Source: Ridgeia piscesae
Lineage: Eukaryota > Annelida > Polychaeta > Sabellida > Siboglinidae
Reading direction: 5' to 3'
DNA: 64,000 nucleotides
NCBI GenBank assembly: GCA_025642075.2
Contig: JAODUO010000643.1
Coordinates: 182,501-246,500, forward strand
The position numbers and the translations under genes are program-made. Of this stretch, positions 1 through 13,324 are shown in pieces. Position 1 is the stretch's first letter. The number at the start of each line of letters is the position of its first letter. The notes beneath the pieces were generated by a model. The model made no database searches. It was given only the letters and a program-made list of their open reading frames with translations, and was not told where the DNA came from.

Positions 1-67
<67 letters not shown>

Positions 68-77
68 ATATATTTAT

Positions 78-121
<44 letters not shown>

Positions 122-126
122 TATGC
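1..126. repeat. (TA)n microsatellite at window edge
   Basis: TA/TATG dinucleotide tract, interrupted at 57-80. It continues beyond the left edge of the window. Confidence 0.95.
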
Positions 127-2068
127 AATTTAGCCGATATGCACGAAAACAAACAACGAATCTTAAATAAACAGCCGTACACAGATATGACTAAAATTCC
201 TCAGTTATCGAAAATCACAAGATTTCGTTTATTAATGACGTCATTGTGAGATTGCATTGTGTAATGTACAGCTACTCGTGTTGCATGGGCGGTCTACGTG
301 GGAACCGTGATGCGACCGTGAGATAGACGTGATAAAGGTAGACGCGAACGTATCGATTTCACGTTCACCCGTTCCGGTTGAGTGAGCTAGAGTCTGTTTC
401 CAAACCGTTCACTGTTCAACATGGTTTAATTGATGTGTGTCCCAGGCGTGATATTGCGTACCGTGGCTGCTTTTTACAAAAGGGTGCGTGGGTAAAGAAT
501 AGACAGTAGAGAACTGGATGCACGTAGACAACACGTGGGAAGGAAACCTTGTTAGAATAGGACTATCTTTCATTGCATACGCCGTTTTTCTCAAAACACC
601 ACTTGACACGTAAAAACCCACAGGGTACGAGCTGTAAATAACATTTGAGTACCTCGGATGTTGGATGGGGGAGGCAAAATATTCGCGCCTGTAAAACAAT
701 GATTAGTTTGCCATGTAGTGATGTAATACATTAGTAAAGAAATTTCAGTGTCAAAGGGGGCGATGGCCCCATGCCCCCAAAACACGCCACTGCAAACGAC
801 CATTTTAAGTTTGTCTGAGAAAGTATGTGTAGAAAGGTTCACAACATGAACGCGTGTTTCTTGACTTGCTGCCGTATTCTGTTTGTCATTTGATATGTTA
901 ATCGAAAAAAATATTCCAGGTCCGCTCTGCAAAATAATAAATGTAAAGAATTCATATACGATTTTACGTCTTTTGCGCCTTTTTTATATAAGAAAATCGC
1001 ATAATATGCGGTTTTTTTTTATAACATATATTATATGTTATATGAAACAGTTTATATGGGGTTGAGGAAAGTGACTGAACTATAGCGTATGGGACCAATT
1101 TGTTTATGTAAAATTGTATTTTAAACATAAACATTGTAATTTACAACGTTGTTTCTGCAAGACCTGTTAGAGCGACAGCACTATCGAGATCTTGGTACAG
1201 CAAAAGAGCGGCCTAACGTTTGTCTTGAACGTGGTGAAGCGTATAGGTCGGAGATTTGTGCACGCGAAGGCATTAGTTTATACATGACCTACACATAAAG
1301 TACAATGTAAAACGCAATAGTGCATAAGATAAATAATGTATAATATTTTATAAGTAGTATGTCTTAGTATTACTGTTATAATATCACACCGTTTGTTTCT
1401 CGCAAGGAGCCGATTCAGTGTGCTACATATTATTGGAGGTACCGATGTGCAATGCAATTCGAACTATCACTACAGCTTTAATAATAATATAAGTGCGACT
1501 TTATATAACTTATACATTACCAATAACATTTATGAAGCCATTATAAGGAAAGTTGGAAGAACCCGATGGAGTGCGTTTGCATGCGTTACTCGACTTTAAA
1601 AATATGGTGGCGCCTTCTGTCGAATGCAATGCGCACCATCGGAAAATCCATGCGTGTCTAATTTCGCTTAAAACAAACAATTACTACGAAGTTGTCCTTA
1701 GACATTTTTGCGATTTTTATTAAATTATGCCCTTAATGAGTAACTTAAATTGCCAGCATAGAAAGGTCGGCGTGGCGTAAACGTTCTGAAAAACAGTGAC
1801 TAGTCCAATGAGACATGATAAGATCATAATGTGGTAACCACAGTATCGACAGACTAGTTAGTTAATAGAACCATGACGAGTAATGGAAACAACAGTTACT
1901 AGAACAAGAACTGGACCGGAGTTCATTGGCTGCAGTGTACACTATTATTACAAAATTACAGTAGAAGGCGGCTCTACGATATGCCAGGGGTACAGATAAT
2001 GTTGACTGTCATAGGGTAAATAATAATGCCCCCGGAGTAACCTAACCCCAGGGACAATACCTTCACTG
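127..2068. other. Intergenic, no gene seen
   Basis: No coding region can be supported. A short G/C hairpin-like piece at 747-794 (CAGTG...CACTG ends with GGGGGCGATGG/CCCATGCCCCC arms) resembles a degenerate DNA-transposon terminus, but it has no partner. Confidence 0.5.
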
Positions 2069-2194
2069 GATCATTCAAAAACAAGCTTTATCCCAGCCAC
2101 AATAAACGAGTGGAATTCTCTACCTCCAAGAACTGTATCAAGTAAATCACTGAACTCGTTCGAAACTAATTTAATCCAACATTTTAGTAACTAA
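2069..2194 (+). mobile_element. LINE 3' end: C-terminus of a non-LTR reverse transcriptase ORF
   Basis: The plus frame reads SFIPATINEWNSLPPRTV and then KSLNSFETNL up to a TAA at 2192. The pattern F-x-P-x-T-I-x-x-W-N-x-L-P...S-L-x-x-F is the hallmark C-terminal tail of Jockey/CR1/RTE-type ORF2 proteins. Everything upstream is lost, so this is a dead 5'-truncated copy. Confidence 0.7.
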
Positions 2195-2367
2195 ATCAAA
2201 ACAGCCACCAGCCCCACAGACCCAGTAGCATATACAGACCAGAACAATGTTTCTGCATCGTTCGGAAAACGTTAAATGAATAACATAATATTCGCCAGGT
2301 GACGCCACTTTTCTCGTATCACGCGCTAGGAAAAGCGGAAATAATCGACCTTGCGAGAAATATCTGC

Positions 2368-2559
<192 letters not shown>

Positions 2560-2560
<1 letters not shown>

Positions 2561-2630
2561 GCCTGTGACGTATGCCGAGGGGATGACGGACGTCAGACTG
2601 CCTGTGACGTGTGCCGAGGGGATGGCTTCC
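2560..2630. repeat. Two-copy tandem duplication
   Basis: Two diverged copies of a roughly 40-bp unit containing GCCTGTGACGTATGCCGAGG lie directly after the AC tract. Confidence 0.7.
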
Positions 2631-3775
2631 CAGAGAAACCAAGACGGGTACAAACAATGCTAAGAGAGACCATGTACATGTGTTACTTTTTAAATAAAAC
2701 ATTCTTTCTGGGCCCCTCTGTTTTGTCAATGGTATACATGTCATCATCTGTATGTCAAGTCATGTGGTTTTTCTCTAAACAAAGTCCAACAACCGTTCTT
2801 TTTTGTATTCTGAAAATATAATCGAGACTATAAGACTTTATTGCAACCATAAGATGTTCACTACATGACAGTTTTAAGCAAAACAATTATGAAATAATTT
2901 GGTTGACGTTGAGTACCACTGATACAATTGATACATATTGCATTTTGTACCCAGTTTCCCCTATATTACAGAGTAGAGATTGACAATCTGTCACATCTCG
3001 CTATAGGGCGTGTAAGTTTCGCCCACGAAAACGAGGCTGGAGGCAGTTGGGGGCAGAAAATCCCTATTTTCCATTTTAACATATAGAACTATGTTTTGTT
3101 TTTGTTTGTAATAATCGAACTGTTTCCAAATAGCGTATTTCAGTTATATTGTCCGAAGGAGTATTACAAGCAGAAGCAATGGAACAATTTGCCAGTGACA
3201 ATGATCACGGAAATCATGAATTTTAATCGATTATTATGGTGGTTGCCATGGCATTAGGATGATTAGGCATTAGCGGCTAGTACTTGTGTTTGGCGATCTT
3301 GACTAATACTGAAGAGTGCCATTTTTCGCGCAGTACAACCTGTTTGGGGCAAACGTATACATGTGTTATGATTATGTGCATTTAGACAACTTGTCAAATA
3401 TTAGTGCTTATCGAAACCACAACGTACAGCAATGTAAAATGCAAATCCCGTAAAAGACCTAAAATCGTGTTTATTATCTGCACTACGTAAATCGCTATAT
3501 GTCTATGACAGTGTGGTAAACTCAATATTAAATCAGGCAGTTAAGATAAGAAAGATATAACACAAGATATTTATGATTTTCCTAGTATTCATCAGTCCAT
3601 TAGATTGTACTATAGGCAGAATGTTCCCAGTGTCTCCCACTTCCGGATTCCATCTTGTTTCTATATCAGTCATGGTATACTTTTTAATAGACATTATTAT
3701 ATTATAAATTACATTATTTCATGGATCTTTGAAATTGTCTGTTTATAGCACATTATCTCAATTTCACGATAAACT
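2631..3775. other. Intergenic, nothing recognised
   Basis: AT-rich sequence without a supported ORF, repeat or RNA gene. Confidence 0.5.
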
Positions 3776-4618
3776 TTAAAGGGAACCAAAAGGGAAAGTT
3801 ACATGCTATGCACGTTAAAGAGTTAATAAAAACGAACTATTCTGAACGGCAATCACATTTTTAAAGTCAGTGGTTTATTAGTAAAAAAATCTGAACACCT
3901 TTTCTATCAAAGTTCGTAAGTCGCGCCATTTTGACTGATGTGTGACGTAGTCGAATGTTTGGCACAATGAGCGGCAGATCGGGCAAATCTGTATTTAAAA
4001 TTCCGTTAAAATAATCGCCAGGTGGCGCTTCGCGATGTGTACATTCGCTTCGTGTATCCGTGTAGGGAAGCGAACACGATTTTCGTTCAGAAATAGCTGA
4101 ATTGCGGTTGCAACGATAAGGGCCAACATTTTCTAGATAGAACTGAACGCGCTGGTAAACCTGATAAAGAAGACCCGCCGGAAGCCGAAATGCAGAGGCG
4201 CATAACAAGTCGAGGCGACGTTGACAAGTGGTCGAAACTCGCTGAAACTTCGAAACACTGACAGTGACAGGTTTATGGCCACCTCGCATTTGATCCCTCT
4301 AACATTAGAGCAACCAGAACACCAAGCAAACTAACGTGATATAACATTTATATAATACAAATGATATTTCATACACATTATTCTATAGTAGAAATATACC
4401 CAACAATTCATGTTTAACAGTAACTGATGTAGGATCATTCTAGAACATTTCGAGTAGCATGCCCAGTTGTCCACTATGTCAGAACTAAAAAAAGTTCCAA
4501 TTATTTTATAAAAACACAACATGTAATCTACAATGATAATGGATTGAGTTACCTCCATTTTCGTATGTCACCTGTCAACACAGTTCTTATATAGTGCAGA
4601 ATCCAATCCTCAAACATG

Positions 4619-4748
4619 GGGTCAAATACATTTGTATTTGAAAGAATTTAAATACGTTCTATGTATCTGTAATTGATGTTTAGGAATAAAAGGTATTTGG
4701 ATCCCTCAAGAGTATTTGTATTTAAATAAATTTCAATGTATTTGACCC
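4619..4748. mobile_element. Small MITE with perfect 14-bp TIR
   Basis: This 130-bp unit is bounded by GGGTCAAATACATT and its exact inverse AATGTATTTGACCC, with further inverted AT-rich similarity inside. No clear target duplication is visible. It is nested in the larger TTAA element. Confidence 0.6.
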
Positions 4749-4867
4749 AATGTCTGCTTAGCATTGTCCTTGTCAAAGTGCTTTACATTTTACTCTCTGG
4801 CAGACTTACTTAATTAAACACCATCTCATGACTGTGGGAAGCATCCAGCCAAGCTATAATTGATTAA

Positions 4868-5056
4868 TCAAGTAGGTTTGTGTACAAATATCCACCATTG
4901 TCTATAGCCAGTTACTTGTTTACACAGCTGAGTGAATTGGAGCAATGACGGGTGAACAGACTTGCCCAAGGTTCGACACAGCACCACATGGTTTCGTTCT
5001 CGTAGTTGAGAGTCTGAAGCCGAGTCCAAAGCTTTAAACCACTGCGCCACTATACA
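4868..5056 (-). mobile_element. tRNA-headed SINE, 3'-truncated
   Basis: On the minus strand it starts TATAGTGGCGCAGTGG, resembling a tRNA A-box region, and then has a degraded B-box region. The body follows: TCGAACCTTGGGCAAGT, CATTGCTCCAATTCACTCAG, a stretch ending GTAACTGG, and CTATAGACAATGGTGGATA. The same body recurs at 14385, 36335 and 61915, defining one SINE family. The 3' LINE-type tail is missing. Confidence 0.75.
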
Positions 5057-7964
5057 TAGTTGATATATTTATTTAGGCCTTATTTTATTTCAGGTGTCCA
5101 AGTCGGCCATATACACAGCGTTTTACCTGGTGGATCCATGGCAGGCTTGGTCGCAGGGTACAGAGAGTCATACCAGTGTATACCAGCCATAAGATGGAAC
5201 TTCTGTGCTCTGAGCGGAGAACAAGATATGGGATAACACTCAGCACTTGTTGACTGCTGCCCTTACAAATTATCAGTTGATTTGTAAATAAGCAGTTGGA
5301 TTGATTATGAACAAATCAACTGACTCTTGACACCAGCAGATCTTGTTTGGGCATATCTGTACCAAGGACTGCAATTCCGACATGGACAGTCATTGTGGGC
5401 AGCGGCCAGAGTTCTGACAAAGATGTAATTCACCATTAACTCTTTCTGTCTGCCATGGGCTGGTGGATCTGCAGGTAAACATACAGCTGTAGTGTCTTCC
5501 GCAGCTCCAATTGCTTGCGTCGTGACCAGAAAACAGCCATGTTGTCAGTGTTCGCTAGGACGTGGCCGGACGTACTTGCTAGAGCCATGGTTCCATCCCT
5601 ATAAATAAACAGGACATGCTGTAGTGCTAAATATTGACTGTTTGAATTGACTATGTTTTTGTATGAAAAAAGATCATTCAATCTGCGCCAAATAAGCAGC
5701 ATATATGTTACAGTGTAATAGTGAACAATGTTCTTTACTTTGGTGCAGTGTGTTGGAAGTGGCAATATCAACAACCAGGACAGGATTAGGCTAGATACAT
5801 TTATCAAGAAAGCAAATGGGACTGGAAGGATGGAACGGGTCATGGATAGAGTACAGAAGTTTTCCTGCAGATGACATACACTCACTAAGATCTTAATTTG
5901 ACAGCTAACAGGATTGACAGATACTGAGTTGCATGTACTAGAACTGAATTCATATTATTGCACAGTGCTTGCACAGATAGATAGATGGTGATGCTGCTCC
6001 AGCTGCTGTCTTCATTGAATAGAGATGTGTGTATGTTTGTGTTGTGATACATATTACATAAACTAAGGTATGATAACTGATTACATGATCACTTAGTGTT
6101 TATACACTAGAGTTGACAGTGCTCAGTCATGCAATTTCCTAATGTTGGTAAACGTGGTACTGAATACATAATTGGTAAAATAATACTGCGTCTTACAAAC
6201 ATTTCACTCCACTATGACATTCCTCTCACAAAATGACCACAATAGCATATATCGCTACATTGTTTGTGTCATGTTGTATCTTATATTAAGTGCTTTAATT
6301 TATATTATCCAATAAACACAAACGTTGGCATCTCAAAATATTAAACGAACAGGAATATATATGACAATATATATTGTTAACTGGCAAAATGTCATATTGA
6401 GACATCACGCCAATGTGCATGGTGGATCATCTGACTTACTTGCTAAACTATTGGATTAAATTATTGTTGAATTACATTAGTGATTTGCGCGACACAGTGG
6501 TTGTGGGTAGAGAATTCCACTCATTGTGGTGGAGAAGAAACTGGTTCCAAATGTTTACCGAGTGTTTACCTGAAGATCTAGTGTTGTATTGGATAGAGTG
6601 ATCTTGTGGGATATCTACAAGTCCACGTTCCATCTAGTATATTATGCTAGTCTGTTAATGTTTCTTCTTGTTTGCTCAGTGTGTCCCCAATATTTCAAGA
6701 AACTACCAATAAAGGCAATATTGCAAATTTGCAAAGTGATTTTTTACAGTACATAAGTTATGTCTCATCATAGCTAATTATTCATCCTTTACTGTAAGCC
6801 TGTAACATGTCCTAGTATCAATGTTGTATCAGTATCTGAACTGATACAGCACACAGAATTTGTAATTTGTTCTCTCACTGAACAAATCACATGATTGAAA
6901 ACAACATTCGCAATGCTATTTTTTTATGTTTGAATAATATGTTTACTGAAAAATATAGCAGTCATGTTGGCACTTTCAGAGCGGTCAACCTGAAAATAGG
7001 AACTGCATGCGTAGCTACGAAACTCGAAAGGCAGTACTTTTGAAAACTTATTTAGCGAGTGATATCAAAGTGCCTATATTATCGTTCATGCGAATTGACT
7101 ATGACGTCTATGATCTGGCTTGCATTCAGCTGGTTTTTTGTGTGTTGTGGTCATGTTGCTTTACCTTATTTTTATGCCTCTGCAAACGGGATATATACCA
7201 TTCAAAGTAGGATAAAATAAAACTAATAATAATGAATATCAATATCGGACGGCCTAACTCGCTTGGACGTCCTAGTTAGCGGCACCATGATCCCATGTAC
7301 ATACCTTCTAGAACGTTAACTGTGGTGGACGTTTATGAACAGTATCAGTATGTACATAAGTCATCACGACAAACATCGCAATGTGTCTAATGGTACAAGA
7401 TTTAAATAATTTAGATACAGAAGACTTAGTAATATTTACTAACCGTCTTGCGCGCTCTGATGACTTGGCTACGGCGACGGAAGGATTCGACCGGTAACCC
7501 GTTTCGACGACTATCGTTGGTGATTAAATATCGCGCTCATATCGTTTGCACAGCTCCATACTTCAAAACTCGACGTCGCCGATGTTTGTGCGGATCTTGA
7601 CCCAGTATATACGGTGAGAAACATCCTATTCGAAGCAACGTTCTTCGAACGGATGTCCTTCTTCGAAGTTCGCGTATCTTACAACATTGTGTTTACAACG
7701 GCGATAGCATTGACGCACGTAATCGGACACGTGACTTTAAGGCCGGTTCTGCGTGCTGAGTGGTCAGACCACGGTCAGACAACAGGAAGAGGCGCATCAT
7801 GGACGCCTCTATGAAGCCGATGATTTCAGTAAAATTATCCACTTTGGAATTATTTTACTAATAAACCACTGACGTTAAAAATGTGATTACCGTTCAGAAT
7901 GGTTGCTTTGTATTAGCTCTTACACGTGCATAGCACGTAATATTTCCCTTTTGGTTCCCTTTAA

Positions 7965-8769
7965 TTAATTCGAAAGATACGTTGCTAATTATTGAAAGAT
8001 ACGTTGCCTCGTAGTTACTGCTTAACTATATATTGGAGTATATTCGTGTAGTCTTTAAAATACATCTATTGTGATTTAACTCTGTATTGATCGATTTTAA
8101 TGATTTTGCTTTTGTTCATTATATTTTAATAACTATTATATTTTTCTCATGTAGCACTCATCTTTTAAGCCAACATATGGAAACACCACGGTAAGAGGTG
8201 AAGAGAAGGCCTAGCAAAGGATAATCAACTAGAGAAAATGCTGGACATTGTCAGGAAATGCAACATGTTCTGTTGTAATAACCACCATTGAGAACTCATG
8301 CTTGTGGGAAACAACTGTACTGGTTTTGTAATGTGTCTTTTTTAGGTAGAAACAATCGTTCAAATAGGGTGTTTAGCATCCATGGTACGGAGGATGTGTT
8401 TCCTCAAAAGAAGACTTCAAAACAAAGTTAGCAGTGTTATCCAGAAAAATGAATTTGTGCATACCTTTTTAGATTATATACTAATAATTATGTATTCCTG
8501 TCAGATAAATAAAAAATTATAATAACATAAAATTTGTGACTGATTGCATTTAGAATACTGCGTTGTAATGCAAAAGCAATGTCAGTTGTTTGTCTAACCA
8601 TTTTGTTCACTTGAACAGTTTATGGTAATATCGATTCAGTGTTGTGTGTGGCAGGTTCACACCTGCTGGTGTTCCTTATCCAAACATTACATGTTGTGTG
8701 CACACGCATTGATTCTATTTAATAAGTTCAGCTGCTTTTGTGACATCTGGATTGGGAAGTTCTACACAG
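7965..8769. other. Intergenic, nothing recognised
   Basis: AT-rich DNA with no supported gene, repeat or RNA. Confidence 0.5.
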
Positions 8770-9226
8770 CATGGGCGTCGATCGGTGGGGGACGAGGGGG
8801 ACGGGTCCCCCCACTTTGCAGCCTGAGGGGGCCCTGTTACCCCGTGGATTGCAGCCCTGTTGGATACTTATATCGCCTACAGCGGAACCAGCAGATTCCT
8901 GCACTTGTGTAATTTGACTTATGACAAATTTCTTTGCCAAAAGGTGGGTTTGGGAAGTCCCACACATGCATCCCTATAACCTCTGCATCGTGTCACTCTA
9001 TGAATCAGGCAAGCAGTGTTGGGTCCAAAGTCTACCCCCCCCCCAAATGTTCAGTGATTAGGGCGGGCCATGACCACTCTTCAAATATATATGTTGCCAA
9101 GATAACTATTTTAAATAGCATAACATAAAGGCCTTTGTTTATTTTAGAATCAGCACCAGACCAACAATGAATTATGTTTTATATTTACAAAAACAGTTAT
9201 ATGTATTTCAGGTCAAATATATATAT

Positions 9227-9303
<77 letters not shown>

Positions 9304-9304
9304 A

Positions 9305-9364
<60 letters not shown>

Positions 9365-9436
9365 GATATACATACATATATGTATATATAAATTGGTCCC
9401 CCGTCCCCCACTTTTAAAACCGGATCGACGCCCCTG
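8770..9436. mobile_element. Possible DNA transposon remnant with inverted GGGCGTCGATC ends
   Basis: The left end reads CATGGGCGTCGATCGGT and the inverse of the right end reads CAGGGGCGTCGATCCGGT. Both are followed by a GTGGGGGAC stretch. The CAGGGGCG start recalls hAT termini, but I see no 8-bp target duplication and the interior is mostly a TA tract. It is either a decayed non-autonomous element or two unrelated ends. Confidence 0.5.
9214..9387. repeat. (TA)n microsatellite
   Basis: Nearly pure TA with short AATAT interruptions. Confidence 0.95.
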
Positions 9437-10030
9437 GTCGCGGACACTCATTAAAAGTAAATTTTTCGCTGATGTGACGCAGCTGCGTTTCTGCAATTAT
9501 GATGATATTTAGATAACATATAATACATATAGCTGTGTTAACCATTTCTCCCTAAGGCGAAAATAAGTAATCATGTCAAAACATGTTTGCCTCAAAAGGG
9601 GTGCGCTTTGCCCCTCTCTACTCTAACATTATTGCAATAATATCGCTACTACGGACTAAAATCATAATTTGCGAGTTTTCAAGGCAGTGTAGATGGTGAC
9701 CCCACCCACCCGCTAGCCGACGTCACGTTCACCTCACAACGACACTTGACCTTTGACTGTTCGATTTATGGCTGTTTTCGTTACGATCTCGCGTCGAGCG
9801 TAATCGTGGAATTCGGTCGCGTTATGTAAATCCTGGGTCAAATCATGTCGCTGCCCACCTTTAGCGGTTATAAATAATTATCGCATCAATATATATTGCC
9901 TTGCGATAAAGTCCTTATTATGAAGGTATTATACTTAGCCTAGTCTAATGATCATTTATGCTATTTTAATTCTGATTGTCTCAGTTTGGTACGTTGTGCT
10001 AGCTAGCGATTAAGTGTTCGACAATGTATT
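9437..10030. other. Intergenic, nothing recognised
   Basis: No supported coding region or repeat. Confidence 0.5.
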
Positions 10031-10031
10031 C

Positions 10032-10032
10032 G

Positions 10033-10065
<33 letters not shown>

Positions 10066-10190
10066 TGCGTGCGTGCGTGCGTGCGTGTGCGTGCGTTGTG
10101 TGCGTGTTTGCTCGGTGCGTGCGCGCGTGCGTGCGTGCGTGCGTGCGTGCCCGCGTGTGTGCGTGGCTCGGTGCGTGCGCGCGTGCATGG
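10032..10190. repeat. (TG)n / (GTGC)n simple repeat
   Basis: A TG run (10032-10056) grades into GTGC-rich tetranucleotide repeats. Confidence 0.9.
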
Positions 10191-10423
10191 ATTGTGGGAT
10201 GTACATATAATTATATATGTGCGTGCGTGTATGTAAACGTGCGCAGGAGAGTGCGTTCAATCAAGAAATCGTTTGCCGCGATTGTTTATAATTTACAATG
10301 ATTATTTGTCTTGTTTACCTTGTAAAACAGATAGGCCTACCAATTGTTTTGGCGGGAGGGAAATTATGTCCTATAAAACGTTCATTGGCATTTCACAAAT
10401 ACAATAGGTTTTGTTAGCGGCTG

Positions 10424-10606
10424 TTGGGCTCTCGGTCGCGGGATCGATCTTCTAGTTCTGATTTACTTTTTGTCCCTAAAGTCAATACTTGTAGTGCGAC
10501 TACTCTTTGGAATATGCTTCCTTTTAGAATAAAATCAGGTGGAAATATTGCTACATTCCGCCGGCATTTAAAGACCGAACTTTACACCCTTGCCTATATA
10601 CCATAG
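10424..10606 (+). mobile_element. LINE 3' end: C-terminus of a non-LTR reverse transcriptase ORF
   Basis: The plus frame ends at TAG 10604 and contains ATTLWNMLPFRIKSGGNIAT followed by FRRHLKTELY. This matches the A-x-x-L-W-N-x-L-P...F-x-x-x-L-K-T-x-L-Y tail typical of CR1/Jockey-like ORF2 proteins. It is 5'-truncated. A probable LINE 3' tail follows (about 10670-10745). Confidence 0.75.
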
Positions 10607-10669
10607 CTCCCTGGCGTATCAATCAATCTGATGACAACTGGATTTGTTTATTGACTCTGAGATAGATCA

Positions 10670-10745
10670 ATGCTTTTGTATTGATGCGCCTCTGAGCTTG
10701 ATTTCTAATGAGTTAGGTCCAATAGAAGTTACCTAATTATATATA
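10670..10745 (+). repeat. LINE-type 3' tail
   Basis: It contains GCGCCTCTGAGCTTGATT and ATAGAAGTTACCTAATTA. A diverged copy lies at 14745-14825 (GCGCTTCTGAGCTTGAAT, ATAGAAGTGTTACAATTA). Its position after the LINE stop at 10606 suggests it is the 3' UTR end of that LINE. Confidence 0.6.
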
Positions 10746-11182
10746 GATCAGACGAGATGAAGGGTGTGCGTCTTAGTCAATGGAACGTCTTACCCCACTT
10801 TCACTTAAGGGTATTGCCTAATTAAACACCCGCAATTGTGATAAATTAAGTGTCAAAGGAGATACAATAATAATAACCCTACCACCATCCGCCATCGCCT
10901 AAATAGGACGTGTATAATTTATAAAACTGACAGAAATAAAACCTGACATTTTGTGGAATCCGTTATTTCCGCCGTCGATGAAAGGTTCAGTTATCGTTTT
11001 AGGGAGTTCTGCGCTAGTTCTATAGCACGACTTAAACAATAGTTCTGCATATGTGATCATCTGCATTTTGGTGGTAAATAGGATTACCGACGTACACTCG
11101 ACTGATTTTGTTACGCCGACAGGCGCCTCCATCAAGACGACTGTTAATTTACGTAATAACGTGTCAAGAAAACAGACACAAA
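10746..11182. other. Intergenic, nothing recognised
   Basis: No supported gene or repeat. Confidence 0.45.
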
Positions 11183-11624
11183 TGATCGTCCGAGATGGTT
11201 GGTGGAGAAGCAAAAATAATCGTTCTAAATGGTTGGTGGAGTAGCATAAATAATTGTCCGAGCGGGTTGGTGGAGTAGCATAAATATTTGTCCGAGTGGG
11301 TTGGTGGAGTAGCACAAATAATCATCCGAGATGGTTGGTGGAGTAGCATAAATAATCGTCCGAGATGGTTGGTGGAGTAGCATAAATATTTGTCCGAGTG
11401 GGTTGGTGGAGTAGCACAAATAATCATCCGAGATGGTTGGTGGAGTAGCATAAATAATCGTCCGAGATGGTTGGTGGAGTAGCATAAATAATTGTCCGAG
11501 TGGGTTTGGTGGAGTAGCACAAATAATCATCCGAGATGGTTGGTGGAGTAGCATAAATAATCGTCCGAGATGGTTGGTGGAGTAGCATAAATAATCGTCC
11601 GAGATGGTTGGTGGAGTAGCATAA
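11183..11624. repeat. 34-bp minisatellite, about 13 copies
   Basis: The unit contains GGTTGGTGGAGTAGCATAAA followed by TAATCGTCCGAGAT, with small variants. Because 34 is not a multiple of 3, open minus-strand frames cycle through it (for example 11225-11554). These are artefacts of the repeat and not genes. Confidence 0.95.
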
Positions 11625-11755
11625 TCAGATAAGGTACCAGCAACACCATCGTTAGTATATACTGTGGATCATCCACACTGCGCTGCTATTATATTGGTTA
11701 GAAATACAATTTATTAATTTACAAAACTAACACATTGTTTTATCTGGCAGAGCAT

Positions 11756-11805
11756 GTGTGTGTGTGTGTGTGTGTGTGTGTCTTTTAATTAAATATTGTT
11801 TATTG

Positions 11806-11843
<38 letters not shown>

Positions 11844-11866
11844 TGTGCGTGTGCGTGTGTGTGTGT
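11756..11866. repeat. Two (TG)n tracts
   Basis: TG runs at 11756-11780 and 11809-11866 are separated by a short T/A-rich spacer. Confidence 0.9.
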
Positions 11867-12419
11867 ACGCACACGTGCGTGGTACTAAAACACCCTAAAT
11901 TTCGAAGAATGAGAACGCACCAACAGATTCGTGATTTATTTGATGAGACCTGATGGCATGAAATTCTTAAAAAAATACTTTCCACGAAATTGTCAGTTTT
12001 TCAAAGCTCAGAAATCTCGCCTACTATGCCATTTCAGTCACTGATGTAAGCAAGCCGCCGTGCCGGTTATGACGTGGTCTCCGTCATGTAGTCGTCGCCA
12101 GTACGTGGGAACTAGTGCCTAGATCGCCGCTGTAGACCTGTGTACGCAGCCTGTACATAGTATGTCCCGTCTGTGACAACTTCGCAAAGCGCGGGCGGCT
12201 GCAGTCGTCAACAAGACGGCCTTTACGTCCAAGGTCGACTCGTGCACTTCGTCCGACTCATAAAACGTCACACGTGTCGCACAGTCACGTTTCAACATAT
12301 TTAACATTGCGTTTAATATCACGGCAGACGCACACACAGCAGTTAGCGAGTGGGGTGAACGTACGTGTGGGCACTGTTTACTGTGGCCACATCGCTGTCG
12401 TGAAGAGCAATGAAGAGCA

Positions 12420-12549
<130 letters not shown>

Positions 12550-13005
12550 GCACTAACGTTCGCACGCACGCACGCACGTACACTCGCATCTCTGCTCACA
12601 CTTGCACACAACAATAACCTGTTTACCGGTGTGTGTTTATGCGATTTTTAAATGCATATCTGACGTATTTGTGTTTACTGTAGACACTGCGCCCTTCACG
12701 GCAGTGCTTGACGGCCGTCATAGTCAGTTATCACACGTAGGTTTACCACATTCACGGTGACGAGCGAAAGTCGTGAATGATAGCGGAGTCCAATTCAGTA
12801 CACAAACATAGTCGACATGGCAGAGACATCGCGTTGGCACCAATACTTTCATTGTCCAACATTCAGGTGTTTTCCTCGAGTAAACATAGTCAGGCCGGGA
12901 AGTTGGGCTCAGTTATGGCACTTCCGCAGTGTAATCCATCCTAGGTGAAGATGCACTAGGGTATCTTTTACCAGCGGACAGGCACCCGAGGGCATCTGTC
13001 ACCAC

Positions 13006-13112
<107 letters not shown>

Positions 13113-13241
13113 CAGTTTCTAAATAAGTTCGCTAATTATATACTATACATAGCTTAATGCAGTTCACAATATTCATATTTTTGGTTCTCTCTCTCTATAT
13201 ATAATAATTCTAATACACATAAGTAATGCATTATAATATAT

Positions 13242-13247
13242 ACACAC

Positions 13248-13321
<74 letters not shown>
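13242..13321. repeat. (CA)n-(TA)n compound microsatellite
   Basis: A short CA run passes directly into about 60 bp of TA. Confidence 0.95.

Positions 13322-13324
<3 letters not shown>

Larger units (their letters stand above)
3776..7964. mobile_element. TTAA-flanked DNA transposon with long TIRs (Kolobok-like, non-autonomous)
   Basis: The element begins TTAA|AGGGAACCAAAAGGGAAA at 3776 and ends with its inverse, TTTCCCTTTTGGTTCCCT|TTAA, at 7964. The inverted similarity continues for over 100 bp per arm (about 3780-3890 and 7850-7960), including shared TATGCACGT, TTCTGAACGG and CAGTGGTTTATTAGTAAAA. TTAA target duplications are typical of Kolobok and piggyBac elements. The A/GGG terminus and long TIR suggest Kolobok, which is an inference. 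No transposase is recognisable inside, so it is probably non-autonomous. A minus-strand open frame at 3867-4289 (140 codons) has no known domain. The element carries a nested MITE and a SINE. Confidence 0.8.

Noticed and set aside
11164..11554. Minus-strand open frames of more than 100 codons with periodic LLHQPSRT-like repeats
   Set aside because: They arise from the 34-bp minisatellite, whose unit happens to lack stops on that strand; all three frames cycle.
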